In this document: piece by piece, positions 52,301 through 62,325 of the stretch
How the letters are laid out: every line of letters begins with the position of its first letter
Numbering within the stretch: position 1 is the stretch's first letter
Assembly (NCBI GenBank): GCA_017470645.1
Contig: JAFUYJ010000026.1
Coordinates: forward strand, 1-64,000
Direction: 5' to 3'
Length of the DNA stretch: 64,000 nucleotides
Source of the DNA: Clostridia bacterium
GTDB lineage: Bacteria; Bacillota; Clostridia; TANB77; CAG-508
Translations under genes and position numbers: made by a program
The notes under the pieces: generated by a model
Told to the model about the DNA's origin: nothing
Seen by the model: only the letters and a program-made list of their open reading frames with translations
Databases searched by the model: none

Positions 52301-55300
52301 CAAGAAGAAACATTACATTCATCACCAGTATATGCAATAAATGGTGATACAACAGGAACAATAAAAGTACAAAAGAAATTTGAAAACTATAAAATAGGTG
52401 AAGCACCAAACGGAGTAAGTTTAGAAGGAATAGAATTCAAACTTCAATATTATGACGAAGCAGCAGGAGAAAAGAAATTCTTACAAAATGATAATAATGA
52501 AGACATAGTAGCAACAACAAATTCATACGGAATAGCAACATTTGCAAACATTCCAGCAGGAACATATTATTTATATGAAGTAACAGAGTTTGATCAATAT
52601 TCAGGAATAGGTGGACTAAATATAATAAATGTAAATCCAGCAGAAACAATAAATTACACAGCAATTAACTACTTAAAACGCGGTGATATTACAATACATA
52701 AAAAATGGGAAGGAACCAATGATGACCAAGGAACTGTAACATTTTTAGTAAAAAGAGTAAATGCAACAAGGGAAACATATCAAACAGTACAAAGAACAGT
52801 GCAAACAGATGAAAACGGAGATGCAGTTGTTAAAAATATACCATATGGAGCTTATCAAATTACAGAGACTAGTGGAAAAGCTGGTTGGACAGCAGCATCA
52901 GAAAATATAATGGTAGTGTTAAATGTCGAAGAGAAAAGCACCGATTATGAAAATATACAAGGAAAAGGAATTCTACAAATAGTAAAAACTGTGCCTCCAA
53001 GAGAATCAGTTGAAGAACTTTCATTCCATATTGTTGGACATGGAATGATTTCATTCAACAACACAGATGGTGAGGAAGTAGACACAAATTGCGAATACAC
53101 AATAAACATATCAGATGAGCAACAACCAGAAGGTGTAGAAGTAACAGTATCAGATGACAAAACAACAGCAACAATTAAAATCTCAAACCTATATTTAGGT
53201 TATTACACAATTGAAGAAATTAACGTTCCTGTATTAGATGGAACAGATATTCAAAAATATACACCAGCATCAAAAGAAGTATATTTAACAACGCACGATT
53301 TGGTAAACCCTGTTGTTGTAAACATTGAAAACAATTATAAATATGGAAATATCGAAATAAATAAAACAGCAAAATTAAAAGAAGGCGACGAATATACAGA
53401 TATAGGTGACTTATCTGAATTTAAAGTACGTGTAACAGGAACATCATATTATGGAAATACTATAGATTCAACAATTCAGTTAAATGAAGATGGACATGGA
53501 TTAGGAAAATTTGAAATAGGTGAATATACTGTAACAGAAGAGCCAGTAGATGGATATACAACATATTATGGAATAAATAATACAGCAAGCACAGATCCAG
53601 TAAATGTAAGGGTACAAGCAGGTAGAACTGTAACTCAAAACCTATACAATGAACATACAGGTATTGGATATGTAAGAGTAGAGAAAAGCTTAGAAGGTGT
53701 AGACGACCCACAAACAGTTGTAAATGCAGGAATTAGGTTCGCAGTAGTTGGACAAAATGTTGCAGGTGGAAGAGTAAATGAAACAATTACAATAAACCAA
53801 ATTGATGAAACAAAAAATGTTGCATATGGAATTTCAGGACCAATATCATCAGGAGGAGAGTACGAACTTCAAGAAATTGAAAGTACAGTACCAGAATTCT
53901 ATGAAGCAGTTGAGCCACAAGAAATATCTATTAGAACAGAACATACAGCATCTGCACCATTAGTAAAAGATATAACAAACCCAAGAAGTAGAGGAAACCT
54001 AGAAATAATCACAACAACAGATCCAGCAGGAGGACCTTTAACAGGAATAACTTATAAGGTAACAGAAGTAGCATTAGGAGAAAATGGAACATATACAAAA
54101 ATTGGAACACCAGTAGATGTTGATGGAAGCAATGATAGTGTTAAACCAAGTTTTGCAGAATTAAGCAGCATTTATGCGGGATATTACTTAGTAGAACAAG
54201 TAACAGTTCCAGATGGATGGATAAAAGATGTTAGCCAAATAGTAGAAGTGCCAGCAGATAATACAGGATATGCAAACTTTGAAATAACAGCAAAGAAAAA
54301 ATTAAGAGAAAATAAAGTTACAATAAATAAAGTAATATTAAATGAAGTAGGTTTAGAAGCATCAGCAGAAGAAATATCAGCAGCACAATTAAATACAGAT
54401 GAAAGCTTTGAAGTAAAAATAACAAATATTCAAACACAAGAAGAATACTATGTATTTACTTCAACAACAAAACCAGGAGTAATTCAAGGATTAGATGCAG
54501 GAACATACAAAGTAGAAGAAGTATTCAAACCAAAATATACAACAGCTGGATACTACATTCAAAGAGTTGTAGACCTTGAAGCAGGAGATATAAGAGAAGA
54601 AAAAATTGAAGCAACAGAAGGAACATATCAATTTACAATAACTGAGCAAGGAAATAAAGCAGAAGATGTTACATTGACAATTAAAAATCAAATAAACACA
54701 AAATACGGTTTTGGTGGACAAGAAAGCATAGACAACTTAAGTAAAGAACAAGTAAGTGAAGAGGAAGTTACATATGTTACAAAATCAATAGTTTATGTTG
54801 TAGATGAAAATGGAAATGCTATTTCAGGAGTTAAATTTAATTTATTTGACTCAGAAAATAGAAAAGTATTCTTAGATGGTAAGGATGAATTTGAAATTGC
54901 AAATAAAAAATTAATAATCAAAGGTCTTCCAGTAGGAGCTTATACACTAAAATGTACAGAAGTACCAGAAGGATATTTAGTACCAAGTGATGAAACAATT
55001 GTTGTATATAGTGATGCAACACAAGTAGCAAGGGTAGAAATTCAAAAGAATATACCACGTGGAAGCTTAACACTTTCAACTACATACAAAAATGAAAAAG
55101 GAGAAACAAAATATTTACCACGTTCTAAATATAAAGTTGTAGACTCAGAAGGAAACTTAGTAAAATTCGTTAAAACATCAACAGGTGATTATAAGAAATC
55201 TAACCTAGAAGATGCATCTCCAATAGTAGTATTAAAATCTGGAGTTGTAGAATTAGAAGGATTAGAAACTGGAGATTATGAAATTGGTATAGTAAATGTT

Positions 55301-58300
55301 ACTGATGGATATGGAATTCAAAAGGATTTACCTGAATATGTAGAGGTTGTAGAAAATACGGATAAAGAAGTTAATGTTGAGGTAATTAAGAATGAAGTTG
55401 TTCAAATAGATGTGGATAGTTATTATGGTAATGGTGGTATTAGCATGTACCTTGATAACAATGGCGATTTATATATATTGGGTACTGATAGTAACGGAGG
55501 AAGTGAATCACATACACAATGGGAAAAAATGACATTTCCAATTGATAATGTAAAAATTGTTAAATTCAGCTATGGATATCATACTTGGTTAGCAATTGAT
55601 ACTGAAGGTAGAGTATGGGGACATACTTCTACAGCTACATCTTCTGCAGAATATCAATTAGGAGAATTATATGGAAATGCAACATACACCTTATCAAATG
55701 GAGAAAAACTAATAAACATTACGGAAAATGGAGTACTAAGAGATGCATATTATAATAAAAATGCTAGATTTGTTGACGTTCAAACATCATATGAACAAAC
55801 AATATTATTGGATGACCAGGGAAGAGTATGGACAATAGGTAACTATACTGGAGATTCTCAAGGAAACACACAATTCAAAGCAAATGAGATATCAACATTC
55901 GTGGAAAATGATATTAGAGTTACAAAATTGGCAAAAATCGCAGGTAATACTCTTTACTACTGCATGAAAGGAGTAGTAGATTCCGAAGGAAAAGTATGGA
56001 TATGGGGTGGAGCAATTGCTCCATACGTTCCAACCTGTATATCAGATACGACTAATTTGAAAGATGTTGAAGTTAAAGAAGTTATGATGGAGGGAAAAGA
56101 TGTAAAAATAGTTGATACAGATGGATATATTTGGAACTTGAAATACGGCGAAGAAGTTGCAACAAGATGGGATAAATCAGTATTCGATGGAGCAAAAATT
56201 GAAATGATAAGAAGTGGATATGATGTGTCAGCAGCAATAGATGAATATGGAAGAGTATGGACATGGGGAACAGGAAGATTCGGAGAATTAGGAAATGGAA
56301 GTCTAGAAGATGTAGATACTCCAACATGTATATCTAAAAACACATCTGATGTATTATATGATGTTAAAATTAAAGATATAGCTGTATCAGAAAATAGCTA
56401 TGGCCATGTATTAGCAGTAGACACAAATAACAGATTATGGGGCTGGGGTGAAAAATCTACCTATGGTGAGATTGGTCCAGTAAGTTCAGATTGGATACCT
56501 ACTCCAAGAAGAGTAGAAAGAATATACGATGCTCATTTAGAATATAATCTTAAATTTAAGAAAGTATTTGCTGATACACAAAGTGTTCCATATACATATT
56601 TTGCAATAGATAATGAAGGAAAAGTTTGGGTATGGGGAGATAACAACTACAGTGCACTAGGAATTCAAAGAACAAATGGTTCAGGTACACAGGTAGCTGT
56701 ACCTACAATTCTAGACGAAGTGTCATCAGTAGAGATGAAGAAGATTTCAAGCCATTATCATACTACGATAATGTTGTCAGAGGACGGACGAGTATTTATT
56801 TGCGGAAACAACGGATTAAAAGGTGATGGAACTTATGCAAGAAGCTATAATGGTCTAGGTATTACAGAAATAACTGATAATTTTAATCTGCCACAAAATA
56901 CATCTATAGTCGATGTAAAGGCAGGAGACGAATATTATATGGTATTAGATTCAGATGGTAATGTGTATACATGGGGAATAAATTCTAGTAAACCATTAGG
57001 AAGAAATGCTAGTAGCGATTACCTAACTATTAGTAAAGTAACCGCATTATCGGGAATAAATATTAAGAAAATAGACATTGGAGATTATGGTGCATCAGCT
57101 ATTTCAGAAGACGGAAAACTATATACTTGGAAATCATCAACACCTTCACTATATCAAACAGACAATACATTTGTTGATATTCAGGGTAATCATTTATTAG
57201 ACAATAAAGGTCATGTATGGTATATAGATTATTACAATAATGAAATAGAAGAAGTAACATCTTCAACATCACATATATTAAATGTAAAATATCAAGATGA
57301 TGAAAATTATAGAATAGTTAAAATGTACGAAATATCTCAATATGACGCTATATTACAAGATTCTAACGGAGACTATTGGTTCCAGATCTCAGATATAATG
57401 TCTCCTGCAAAATGGGATACAGGTGTAAAAAATATAACAAGCATTGCAAATCGTTTATTTGTAGATAGTGCAGGAAACTTATGGAGTTATAATGGAAATG
57501 ATGGAAGTAATGTAACAAATTATGCTGTGGGAAAACAAAATGATTTATATGGTAAAAAAGCTATACACATTGAAGGAAATTATCTTGTAGCTGAAGATGG
57601 AACTTATATCAATGGAACTTCGACCGCCAAGGTTAGTTCAAAATACTACATAGAAAATACATTAGGAACACACATTGTAGATTCAACAGGATTATTATTG
57701 TTAGATGAAAATGGAAAGATATGGAAATATAGTGCGACAAATCCAACATGCTTAAGTGATACAGAATCACAATTGATAAATCTACACGAAAATGATAGCG
57801 ATTTTAAATTTGAGAAAATATTTGGAGATAGCTCTACATCATACGCAGTAGACAGCAATGGAAAAGTATGGTCTATAGGAAATGGCTCATATGGAAAACT
57901 TGGAAATGGAAGTACATCAAGTAGTCAAACACCTATATGTATTAGTGATATTTCAGGAGTAGATATAAGAAATGTAACAAGTATTACTTTAGGTGGAGAT
58001 AACGAAGTAATAGCAAAAGACGATAATGGTAATGTATGGGTATGGGGACGTAACAATGGTGGATTAGGTAGTGGTACTACATCAAATATAACAACACCAT
58101 ATCATATAAATACACAAAGACTAAGTGGAAAAGCTGTTAAAGATATTTATGCTGACAGATATCACGGTGTATTAGTATGCGAAGATGGATCTGTATACAT
58201 ATCAGGAGATAATTCAAGCATAACAAGTTATAAATACTGGAATAAAGTAGCAGACTGTGAAGGTGCGTCAATAGTCGCTTCAGGCAGCGTTTCTGGAGAT

Positions 58301-61027
58301 TATTGTAGATATTTTATAGCAGGTGGAAATAAAATATGGACAATAAGTAAATATGTAGACACTCAACCAACGGTAATAGCTGAAGATATAAATGTTAAAG
58401 ATTATATTTTCGCTTCATCTTCTCAACATCATTTGATAAGCAATATACGCCCAATAGATGAAGATGGACAGCTATGGAACATAAGTAACAGTAACGAATT
58501 ATCAAAGGACCAAGTAATGGGTGAAATTGTTGCAATTTGTTCAGATAAAAATAAGAGCGCTTTAGATATAAATGGAATGTACACATTCACAGGAGCTTGT
58601 GTTGACGTATCTCAAGCCATAATCGATATATATGGAGAACTAAACAGAGAAAATATACAAAAATTTGCAGAGATTATATCAATCGATGAGAAATGTGTAG
58701 TTGTAAACGGCAAAATATGGAAGATGTGTATACTTAGTGGAGGTAATTACAGTATAAGATATTCTTGCATAAGTGACTTAGCGGGAACTGATTTAGTAGG
58801 AAAAACTTTCGTAGAATGCAATAACGTATATGCATTAGATACAGATGGAAACATTTATGATATTCAAACAGGAGAATGCTTAACAACAGCAGTAACAGAA
58901 AGCTCAATAAAATCTAACAACGAAGTAATAAATGTAGTAAAAGAAAATGCAGTATACGGAACAAAATTCAAAGACGTTGCCAACGACAGATTCGCAATAT
59001 CAGAAAATGACGATTTATGGTACTTTGGAGTTTCTGGAGAACCAGTAAACATTACTGACGCAGAAAAAGGAAGAAAAAATCCTTTAGCAGGAAAAGAAAT
59101 TGTACATTTAGAAGTAAATAATGGAAATCATTATGCAGTAACAAGTGACCATGAAGTATGGAATCTAAGTGGAGATGTACCAAAATATGTATTTAATGAA
59201 CCAGATATGGAATTAAAATATATCTATAGATATTACAGTGCTGATTCATATCAATTCTATGTAGCATTAGATTATGATGGTAATATTTGGGTATGTGGAC
59301 AACATCCAGACAATTTAGGACTTCCTACAGGTGCAGCAACAACGGACAATCAAATAATTTGTTTAAATGATATACAAGGAACACCTCTATATTCAAACAA
59401 ACAAAATGACCCTGAATTTAAAATAGAAAAAATATCTAGTGTAGGTACAGGAAATCCATACGGATTCATTGCAATAGATAACTATGGAAAACTTTGGGCA
59501 TGGGGATCTAATAATGGTTACTTAGGAACCGGTAATACATCTAAAGTAACTATGGCTACATGTATAACTCAAACTGGTGGAGATGACATATTCTATGCAT
59601 TCTATAGAGATGGCATAAAAATGGAAGAAATATTGCAAAATGGTTATGATTTGAAAGATAGCCAGGGTACTAGTTGGTATGTAGATAGAAGTACTTATAA
59701 ATGGGTGCCATTCCCAGGAAATAATGCAGGTGATATGGCAACAGCAGGAGAAGATTTTAGTATTCAAAAAACGTTACGTAGTAGAGCAGTAACCTTTGGT
59801 AATAATGGTAAAATTTATACTAATAACGACAATACAGATGTATTTAGAGAAGTTGAAGGAATAGGTGAATATACAAATGTAGAATACGGAGGATATTCAT
59901 CATCAACAATAAGTACAAGTCCTAGAATTTATGTAAGTACTTATTTCTATATTGGTTATAAAGACGACGGTGTATATATCATAAAAGAAAATATAACTAC
60001 AGAAAATGGAACAAAAAATTACAGTTGGGAATCAAAAAAAGTAGGAGAATTTGCAGAAGTTGGTTACAAAACAGTTACATCAACAACGATAAGTACAACA
60101 CCGTATGTAGTTAAAAGAACGTTTATATACATTGGATACAAAGACGATGGCGTATATCGTATAAGTGAAAATATAACTTATGAAAATGGGGCAATAACAG
60201 ATTCTAACTTGGAAACAGAACAAATATATTCAAAGAAAATAGTTAAAAATTACTCAAACGCATTGCTTATAGATGAGGATGGAGCATTATTAGAATATGT
60301 TTCTTCATCAAAATCATTCGTAAATAGATATGAAGACTCAGAATCATCAGTATATAACCAGAAGGTAACAGATATAGAAAATATTAATGGTACAATGATT
60401 ATTACAGGAGAAAATGGAAAACTATACGGTTACCAAGGAGTACACGGAACAACAATGGGAGAATTTACATTCTATGATGACTTTATACAAGATGTATATG
60501 GGGAAGTTAATAATGATTTAAGGATACAAGTAACAAGAGAATTTGTAAGATTCAATTATCCACAAGCAAACTATGCAACAAAATACTTATCAACAAATGG
60601 TGATATTTATGATGTATCGTTATATAATGGAGTATTAACATGGAGCAATACAAAATTCTCAGAAAATTACTTAGGAGTAGGAAAAGTATCAAGAGTAGTT
60701 GGAGAATACGAATTTGAAGATATCTTTGGAGATATTTACAGAGTAACCCCAACAGGAGTTAATAGCTATACAATAGAAAAAACAACAGACGTAACTCCAT
60801 TCCAGACTGCAGAACCAACAGAAGAAATACAAATAGACGGTGTCGAAATTGTAAAACAAACACAACATAAAGCATTGGATAGTAATGGTAACTTATATGT
60901 TTGGGATGAATATACAGGTTTATCAAAAGATACTGAGGGAGTTGTTAACTTAACTGATACAGAATACAGTGTAGAACCTATTTACTCTCATGGTAATGGA
61001 TGGTCTGTAGTAAAAAGATCTTACTAA
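49358..61027 (+). CDS. Giant secreted protein with Cna-B/SpaA-like domains and RCC1-like repeats, 3889 aa
   Basis: A signal peptide (about 1-35, ending SVFA) is followed by an adhesin-like beta-rich region (about 40-985) and nine tandem Cna-B/SpaA-like domains (starts near 995, 1106, 1198, 1326, 1436, 1544, 1650, 1805 and 1897). Most end in a Y-x-x-x-E strand such as YYLYEVTE, YQITETSG, YTIEEINV and YTVTEEPVDGY, the Glu that catalyses isopeptide bonds in this fold. From 2016 to the end run about 30 RCC1-like units with GRVWTWGTGRFGELGNG, GKVWSIGNGSYGKLGNG and GNVWVWGRNNGGLGSG. There is no LPxTG motif or C-terminal membrane anchor. TTTAGGAGG precedes the ATG. A host- or particle-binding adhesin is the likeliest role. 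Confidence 0.85.
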   Translation: MKNLVKGNLLKKFISIILILAIVIPYLPMSVFANNEQETEENEFAGIVDLDVAWTTGDEILNGYATNNYKLQYTLRLNQIASGFEDVKVNIETDNVAGVNDYVYCSIQEMSGNGFSTINYGNKDTGSSLQENVSVGFRNKNETLNRTVTVKATGKYKDASNPNAIDGYVTFSVKKELKANITPYDKRVTPYNVTLQWSENGLGRPKATYNRTDLGRNIYGGNLGWYMTKLNASYPLYIYSGSLTQKLDLKVTINRYNVENNVNVSKLGDGYTIDWDGLDTLLGTPTQTTNDDGSITYTFSKGVESETLDRNQTFSVDKEFNIKVVYQTPNTNPTEGSPEQYTYFTYQAVLDTQGFKTEQNWGENESVEKVTKSTSIYDRSSAAVYSYTPGNTAWVDADYSNGEYLPEDFISKLKTDRTVSLDTTVDMTYVAGDIRWSDGDYISFKTPTLRYMADDGSLNTINLNANQLKINKVSTSYDIGSKFVNGSENSEINGEYNVSSNTNTFTISLPDPVTNLSAYATDVYRSQTFSDVFNLTYQVNADVLGLTDNELENIVSLSFELELHGPNTSTGKSLLTLKNQSFLNEVKYSYMEMELVGDFDTSEANIGKSESKSVKLRMYRNQRTFGNDTDEKKKVVLNENPTFFVSLPNGFDYSNIDVRSSNDKIIIDEDNLDLIPVNGEQVLVIPCVGTYDSRELEEVDITITYTRTLKNTSNRSFNISAYMITDNENYVRKTNNINNFHKDGEEAPDSLFYTYESFNLVGGSELNARTKLIVNEEYDPNNAESAGQKNNPAIVDFSKDEVSIRSQVDAKGDTLTNVEILTRLPFANNTYIYNTDNQLIEANYNADGELNDFIDDHQDKLKGVAKNTAIPQLTFSNIAVNGVYRIKGTSVTKINDSEYQIYYTTQDDAEFDSTTFVRYEEGVSDLSQAKNIKVVLEDENGTQTEIKTGESIYVEYNVTMPDNSGMMATTSSIKYTRKSNSQEETLHSSPVYAINGDTTGTIKVQKKFENYKIGEAPNGVSLEGIEFKLQYYDEAAGEKKFLQNDNNEDIVATTNSYGIATFANIPAGTYYLYEVTEFDQYSGIGGLNIINVNPAETINYTAINYLKRGDITIHKKWEGTNDDQGTVTFLVKRVNATRETYQTVQRTVQTDENGDAVVKNIPYGAYQITETSGKAGWTAASENIMVVLNVEEKSTDYENIQGKGILQIVKTVPPRESVEELSFHIVGHGMISFNNTDGEEVDTNCEYTINISDEQQPEGVEVTVSDDKTTATIKISNLYLGYYTIEEINVPVLDGTDIQKYTPASKEVYLTTHDLVNPVVVNIENNYKYGNIEINKTAKLKEGDEYTDIGDLSEFKVRVTGTSYYGNTIDSTIQLNEDGHGLGKFEIGEYTVTEEPVDGYTTYYGINNTASTDPVNVRVQAGRTVTQNLYNEHTGIGYVRVEKSLEGVDDPQTVVNAGIRFAVVGQNVAGGRVNETITINQIDETKNVAYGISGPISSGGEYELQEIESTVPEFYEAVEPQEISIRTEHTASAPLVKDITNPRSRGNLEIITTTDPAGGPLTGITYKVTEVALGENGTYTKIGTPVDVDGSNDSVKPSFAELSSIYAGYYLVEQVTVPDGWIKDVSQIVEVPADNTGYANFEITAKKKLRENKVTINKVILNEVGLEASAEEISAAQLNTDESFEVKITNIQTQEEYYVFTSTTKPGVIQGLDAGTYKVEEVFKPKYTTAGYYIQRVVDLEAGDIREEKIEATEGTYQFTITEQGNKAEDVTLTIKNQINTKYGFGGQESIDNLSKEQVSEEEVTYVTKSIVYVVDENGNAISGVKFNLFDSENRKVFLDGKDEFEIANKKLIIKGLPVGAYTLKCTEVPEGYLVPSDETIVVYSDATQVARVEIQKNIPRGSLTLSTTYKNEKGETKYLPRSKYKVVDSEGNLVKFVKTSTGDYKKSNLEDASPIVVLKSGVVELEGLETGDYEIGIVNVTDGYGIQKDLPEYVEVVENTDKEVNVEVIKNEVVQIDVDSYYGNGGISMYLDNNGDLYILGTDSNGGSESHTQWEKMTFPIDNVKIVKFSYGYHTWLAIDTEGRVWGHTSTATSSAEYQLGELYGNATYTLSNGEKLINITENGVLRDAYYNKNARFVDVQTSYEQTILLDDQGRVWTIGNYTGDSQGNTQFKANEISTFVENDIRVTKLAKIAGNTLYYCMKGVVDSEGKVWIWGGAIAPYVPTCISDTTNLKDVEVKEVMMEGKDVKIVDTDGYIWNLKYGEEVATRWDKSVFDGAKIEMIRSGYDVSAAIDEYGRVWTWGTGRFGELGNGSLEDVDTPTCISKNTSDVLYDVKIKDIAVSENSYGHVLAVDTNNRLWGWGEKSTYGEIGPVSSDWIPTPRRVERIYDAHLEYNLKFKKVFADTQSVPYTYFAIDNEGKVWVWGDNNYSALGIQRTNGSGTQVAVPTILDEVSSVEMKKISSHYHTTIMLSEDGRVFICGNNGLKGDGTYARSYNGLGITEITDNFNLPQNTSIVDVKAGDEYYMVLDSDGNVYTWGINSSKPLGRNASSDYLTISKVTALSGINIKKIDIGDYGASAISEDGKLYTWKSSTPSLYQTDNTFVDIQGNHLLDNKGHVWYIDYYNNEIEEVTSSTSHILNVKYQDDENYRIVKMYEISQYDAILQDSNGDYWFQISDIMSPAKWDTGVKNITSIANRLFVDSAGNLWSYNGNDGSNVTNYAVGKQNDLYGKKAIHIEGNYLVAEDGTYINGTSTAKVSSKYYIENTLGTHIVDSTGLLLLDENGKIWKYSATNPTCLSDTESQLINLHENDSDFKFEKIFGDSSTSYAVDSNGKVWSIGNGSYGKLGNGSTSSSQTPICISDISGVDIRNVTSITLGGDNEVIAKDDNGNVWVWGRNNGGLGSGTTSNITTPYHINTQRLSGKAVKDIYADRYHGVLVCEDGSVYISGDNSSITSYKYWNKVADCEGASIVASGSVSGDYCRYFIAGGNKIWTISKYVDTQPTVIAEDINVKDYIFASSSQHHLISNIRPIDEDGQLWNISNSNELSKDQVMGEIVAICSDKNKSALDINGMYTFTGACVDVSQAIIDIYGELNRENIQKFAEIISIDEKCVVVNGKIWKMCILSGGNYSIRYSCISDLAGTDLVGKTFVECNNVYALDTDGNIYDIQTGECLTTAVTESSIKSNNEVINVVKENAVYGTKFKDVANDRFAISENDDLWYFGVSGEPVNITDAEKGRKNPLAGKEIVHLEVNNGNHYAVTSDHEVWNLSGDVPKYVFNEPDMELKYIYRYYSADSYQFYVALDYDGNIWVCGQHPDNLGLPTGAATTDNQIICLNDIQGTPLYSNKQNDPEFKIEKISSVGTGNPYGFIAIDNYGKLWAWGSNNGYLGTGNTSKVTMATCITQTGGDDIFYAFYRDGIKMEEILQNGYDLKDSQGTSWYVDRSTYKWVPFPGNNAGDMATAGEDFSIQKTLRSRAVTFGNNGKIYTNNDNTDVFREVEGIGEYTNVEYGGYSSSTISTSPRIYVSTYFYIGYKDDGVYIIKENITTENGTKNYSWESKKVGEFAEVGYKTVTSTTISTTPYVVKRTFIYIGYKDDGVYRISENITYENGAITDSNLETEQIYSKKIVKNYSNALLIDEDGALLEYVSSSKSFVNRYEDSESSVYNQKVTDIENINGTMIITGENGKLYGYQGVHGTTMGEFTFYDDFIQDVYGEVNNDLRIQVTREFVRFNYPQANYATKYLSTNGDIYDVSLYNGVLTWSNTKFSENYLGVGKVSRVVGEYEFEDIFGDIYRVTPTGVNSYTIEKTTDVTPFQTAEPTEEIQIDGVEIVKQTQHKALDSNGNLYVWDEYTGLSKDTEGVVNLTDTEYSVEPIYSHGNGWSVVKRSY

Positions 61028-61080
61028 GAAACTTTTGGGGACACTCAGATGTTTTGAGGGACACTGCAAAAAAACAGCAT
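61028..61080 (+). repeat. Chimera of two left halves of the dispersed palindromes
   Basis: GAAACTTTTGGGGACACT directly followed by GATGTTTTGAGGGACACTGC and AAAAAAACAGCAT, right after the giant gene stop. Neither has a right arm, so no strong hairpin forms. Confidence 0.8.
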
Positions 61081-61137
61081 AAGATTTTAGTAAAAAAATT
61101 AAGTTAAAAATTCAGAATAAATATTTAAATCTAAGAA

Positions 61138-61171
61138 AACAGCATATGGCGTTCTGCCATATGTTGTTTTT
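61138..61171 (+). terminator. Intrinsic terminator downstream of the giant gene
   Basis: AACAGCATATGGC and GCCATATGTTGTT form a 13-bp stem (one wobble) with a 5-nt loop and U residues. Confidence 0.8.
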
Positions 61172-61193
61172 GTCTCTGTTTAACATCTAATTT

Positions 61194-61216
61194 TGTCGAA
61201 TAAACACGAACGATTT
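61194..61216 (+). promoter_or_regulatory. Operator-like motif TGTCGAA-N5-ACGAACGATTT, copy 2
   Basis: Identical outside the 5-nt spacer to 3075-3097, and 3 nt before the -35 box of the Rpn gene. Confidence 0.45.
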
Positions 61217-61219
61217 TTC

Positions 61220-61248
61220 TTGACATCGGAATACTAAGTTGATATTAT
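61220..61248 (+). promoter_or_regulatory. Promoter of the Rpn nuclease gene
   Basis: TTGACA-17-TATTAT, about 205 nt before the start codon, giving a long leader. Confidence 0.65.
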
Positions 61249-61454
61249 AGAGTTAATTTAAATTTGATAAGTGTTTATTTCAAAAATATTCATTTCAATT
61301 TTAATTATAATTTTTCGAAAAATTAATTCAGGGGTTTTGAAAAGAAAATCTTAATTTATAAGATCTATTCAAACAGATTTATTCTTAAGTTCCATTGGAA
61401 CAAAAAATCAATTTATCAAAAAATAAATATTAAACATGAAAAGGAGAAATGCCT

Positions 61455-62312
61455 ATGAAACTAAGCAAAAGACCATATAAACCATATTCAGAAAACGAAA
61501 AAAGTATTAGGAGAGATGATATTTTTAAAATAGTATTAGGAACAAATGAAAGATTTGAGTATATGAAAGACTTTTTGGAAGGTGTACTTCATAAAGATAT
61601 AACAAATATTGCTATAACTAACGACGTTGCATTAGATAAAATTCACGCAGATAATAAGTTGATGAGGCTTGATATTTTAGTAGAAACCGTAGACGAAAAT
61701 GGAAAAAAGGAGAAAATAAATGTTGAACTTCAGAACAAAAACGAGTATAATATAAGGGAAAGAAGCGAAATATATGCAAGTGGAATATTGTATAATTCTT
61801 TAAAAACATCAGAGAATTATTTCGAAATGCCAAAAACAATTGTAATATGGATATTAGGGTTTAATATGTTTAAAGATGGTAGTTATCATGAAATTGCAAG
61901 AATAAAAAGAGATTTTAATAATGAGGAACTATCAGAAAAAATAGAATATCATTATATACAATTACCCAAGTTTTTGGAACAAGTAACAGAGATAACAACT
62001 AAGGAGGAGCAATGGCTTGCATATCTATCATGTAGCTTAAATGATAATGAGTTAAAGGAGTTGTTTAAAATGAATAGGAGTATTGAAGAAATCAACAAAA
62101 TAGTTGATATTGTTATGACAGATGATGATGTATGGGATGCCTTAAATACTAGAATTTTAAATAAACACTTAGAAATGGCAAAACGTGCTAAGGCTATTAA
62201 AGATGGAAAAGAAGAAGTAGCTAAAAAAATGTTAGAAAAGAAAATGTCTGATGAAGAAATTGTAGAATTGACAGGATTAAGTATTGAAGAAATAAATGAA
62301 TTAAAAAATTAA
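61455..62312 (+). CDS. Rpn family PD-(D/E)XK nuclease (transposase-like)
   Basis: A member of the Rpn/YhgA-like family, recombination-promoting nucleases often labelled putative transposases. The PD-(D/E)XK core is RLDILVETVD followed by KINVELQNK (about 75-100), and the C-terminus has the short LEKKMSDEEIVELTGLSIEEI helix pair that family members vary quickly. Length 285 is normal. ATG 61455 lies 8 nt behind AAAGGAG; the ATG at 61449 is too close. A consensus promoter at 61220-61248 and an operator-like motif shared with the gene at 3176 precede it. A 19-bp inverted repeat follows. Copies usually recur in a genome; only one is in this window. Confidence 0.88.
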   Translation: MKLSKRPYKPYSENEKSIRRDDIFKIVLGTNERFEYMKDFLEGVLHKDITNIAITNDVALDKIHADNKLMRLDILVETVDENGKKEKINVELQNKNEYNIRERSEIYASGILYNSLKTSENYFEMPKTIVIWILGFNMFKDGSYHEIARIKRDFNNEELSEKIEYHYIQLPKFLEQVTEITTKEEQWLAYLSCSLNDNELKELFKMNRSIEEINKIVDIVMTDDDVWDALNTRILNKHLEMAKRAKAIKDGKEEVAKKMLEKKMSDEEIVELTGLSIEEINELKN

Positions 62313-62325
62313 TAACCTGAACAGT

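Larger units (their letters stand above)
61081..61454. other. Non-coding interval before the Rpn gene
   Basis: It holds a terminator (61138-61171), an operator-like motif (61194-61216) and a consensus promoter (61220-61248), then about 200 nt of AT-rich untranslated leader with no clear structure. Confidence 0.6.

Noticed and set aside
60960-61027. LPxTG sorting signal at the end of the giant protein
   Set aside because: The C-terminus ends in a propeller-like SHGNGWSVVKRSY with no LPxTG motif, hydrophobic helix or basic tail.
61455-62312. Rpn gene as an active insertion sequence
   Set aside because: There is no target duplication or terminal repeat pair flanking it. The single inverted repeat lies only downstream, and family members are usually immobile nucleases.
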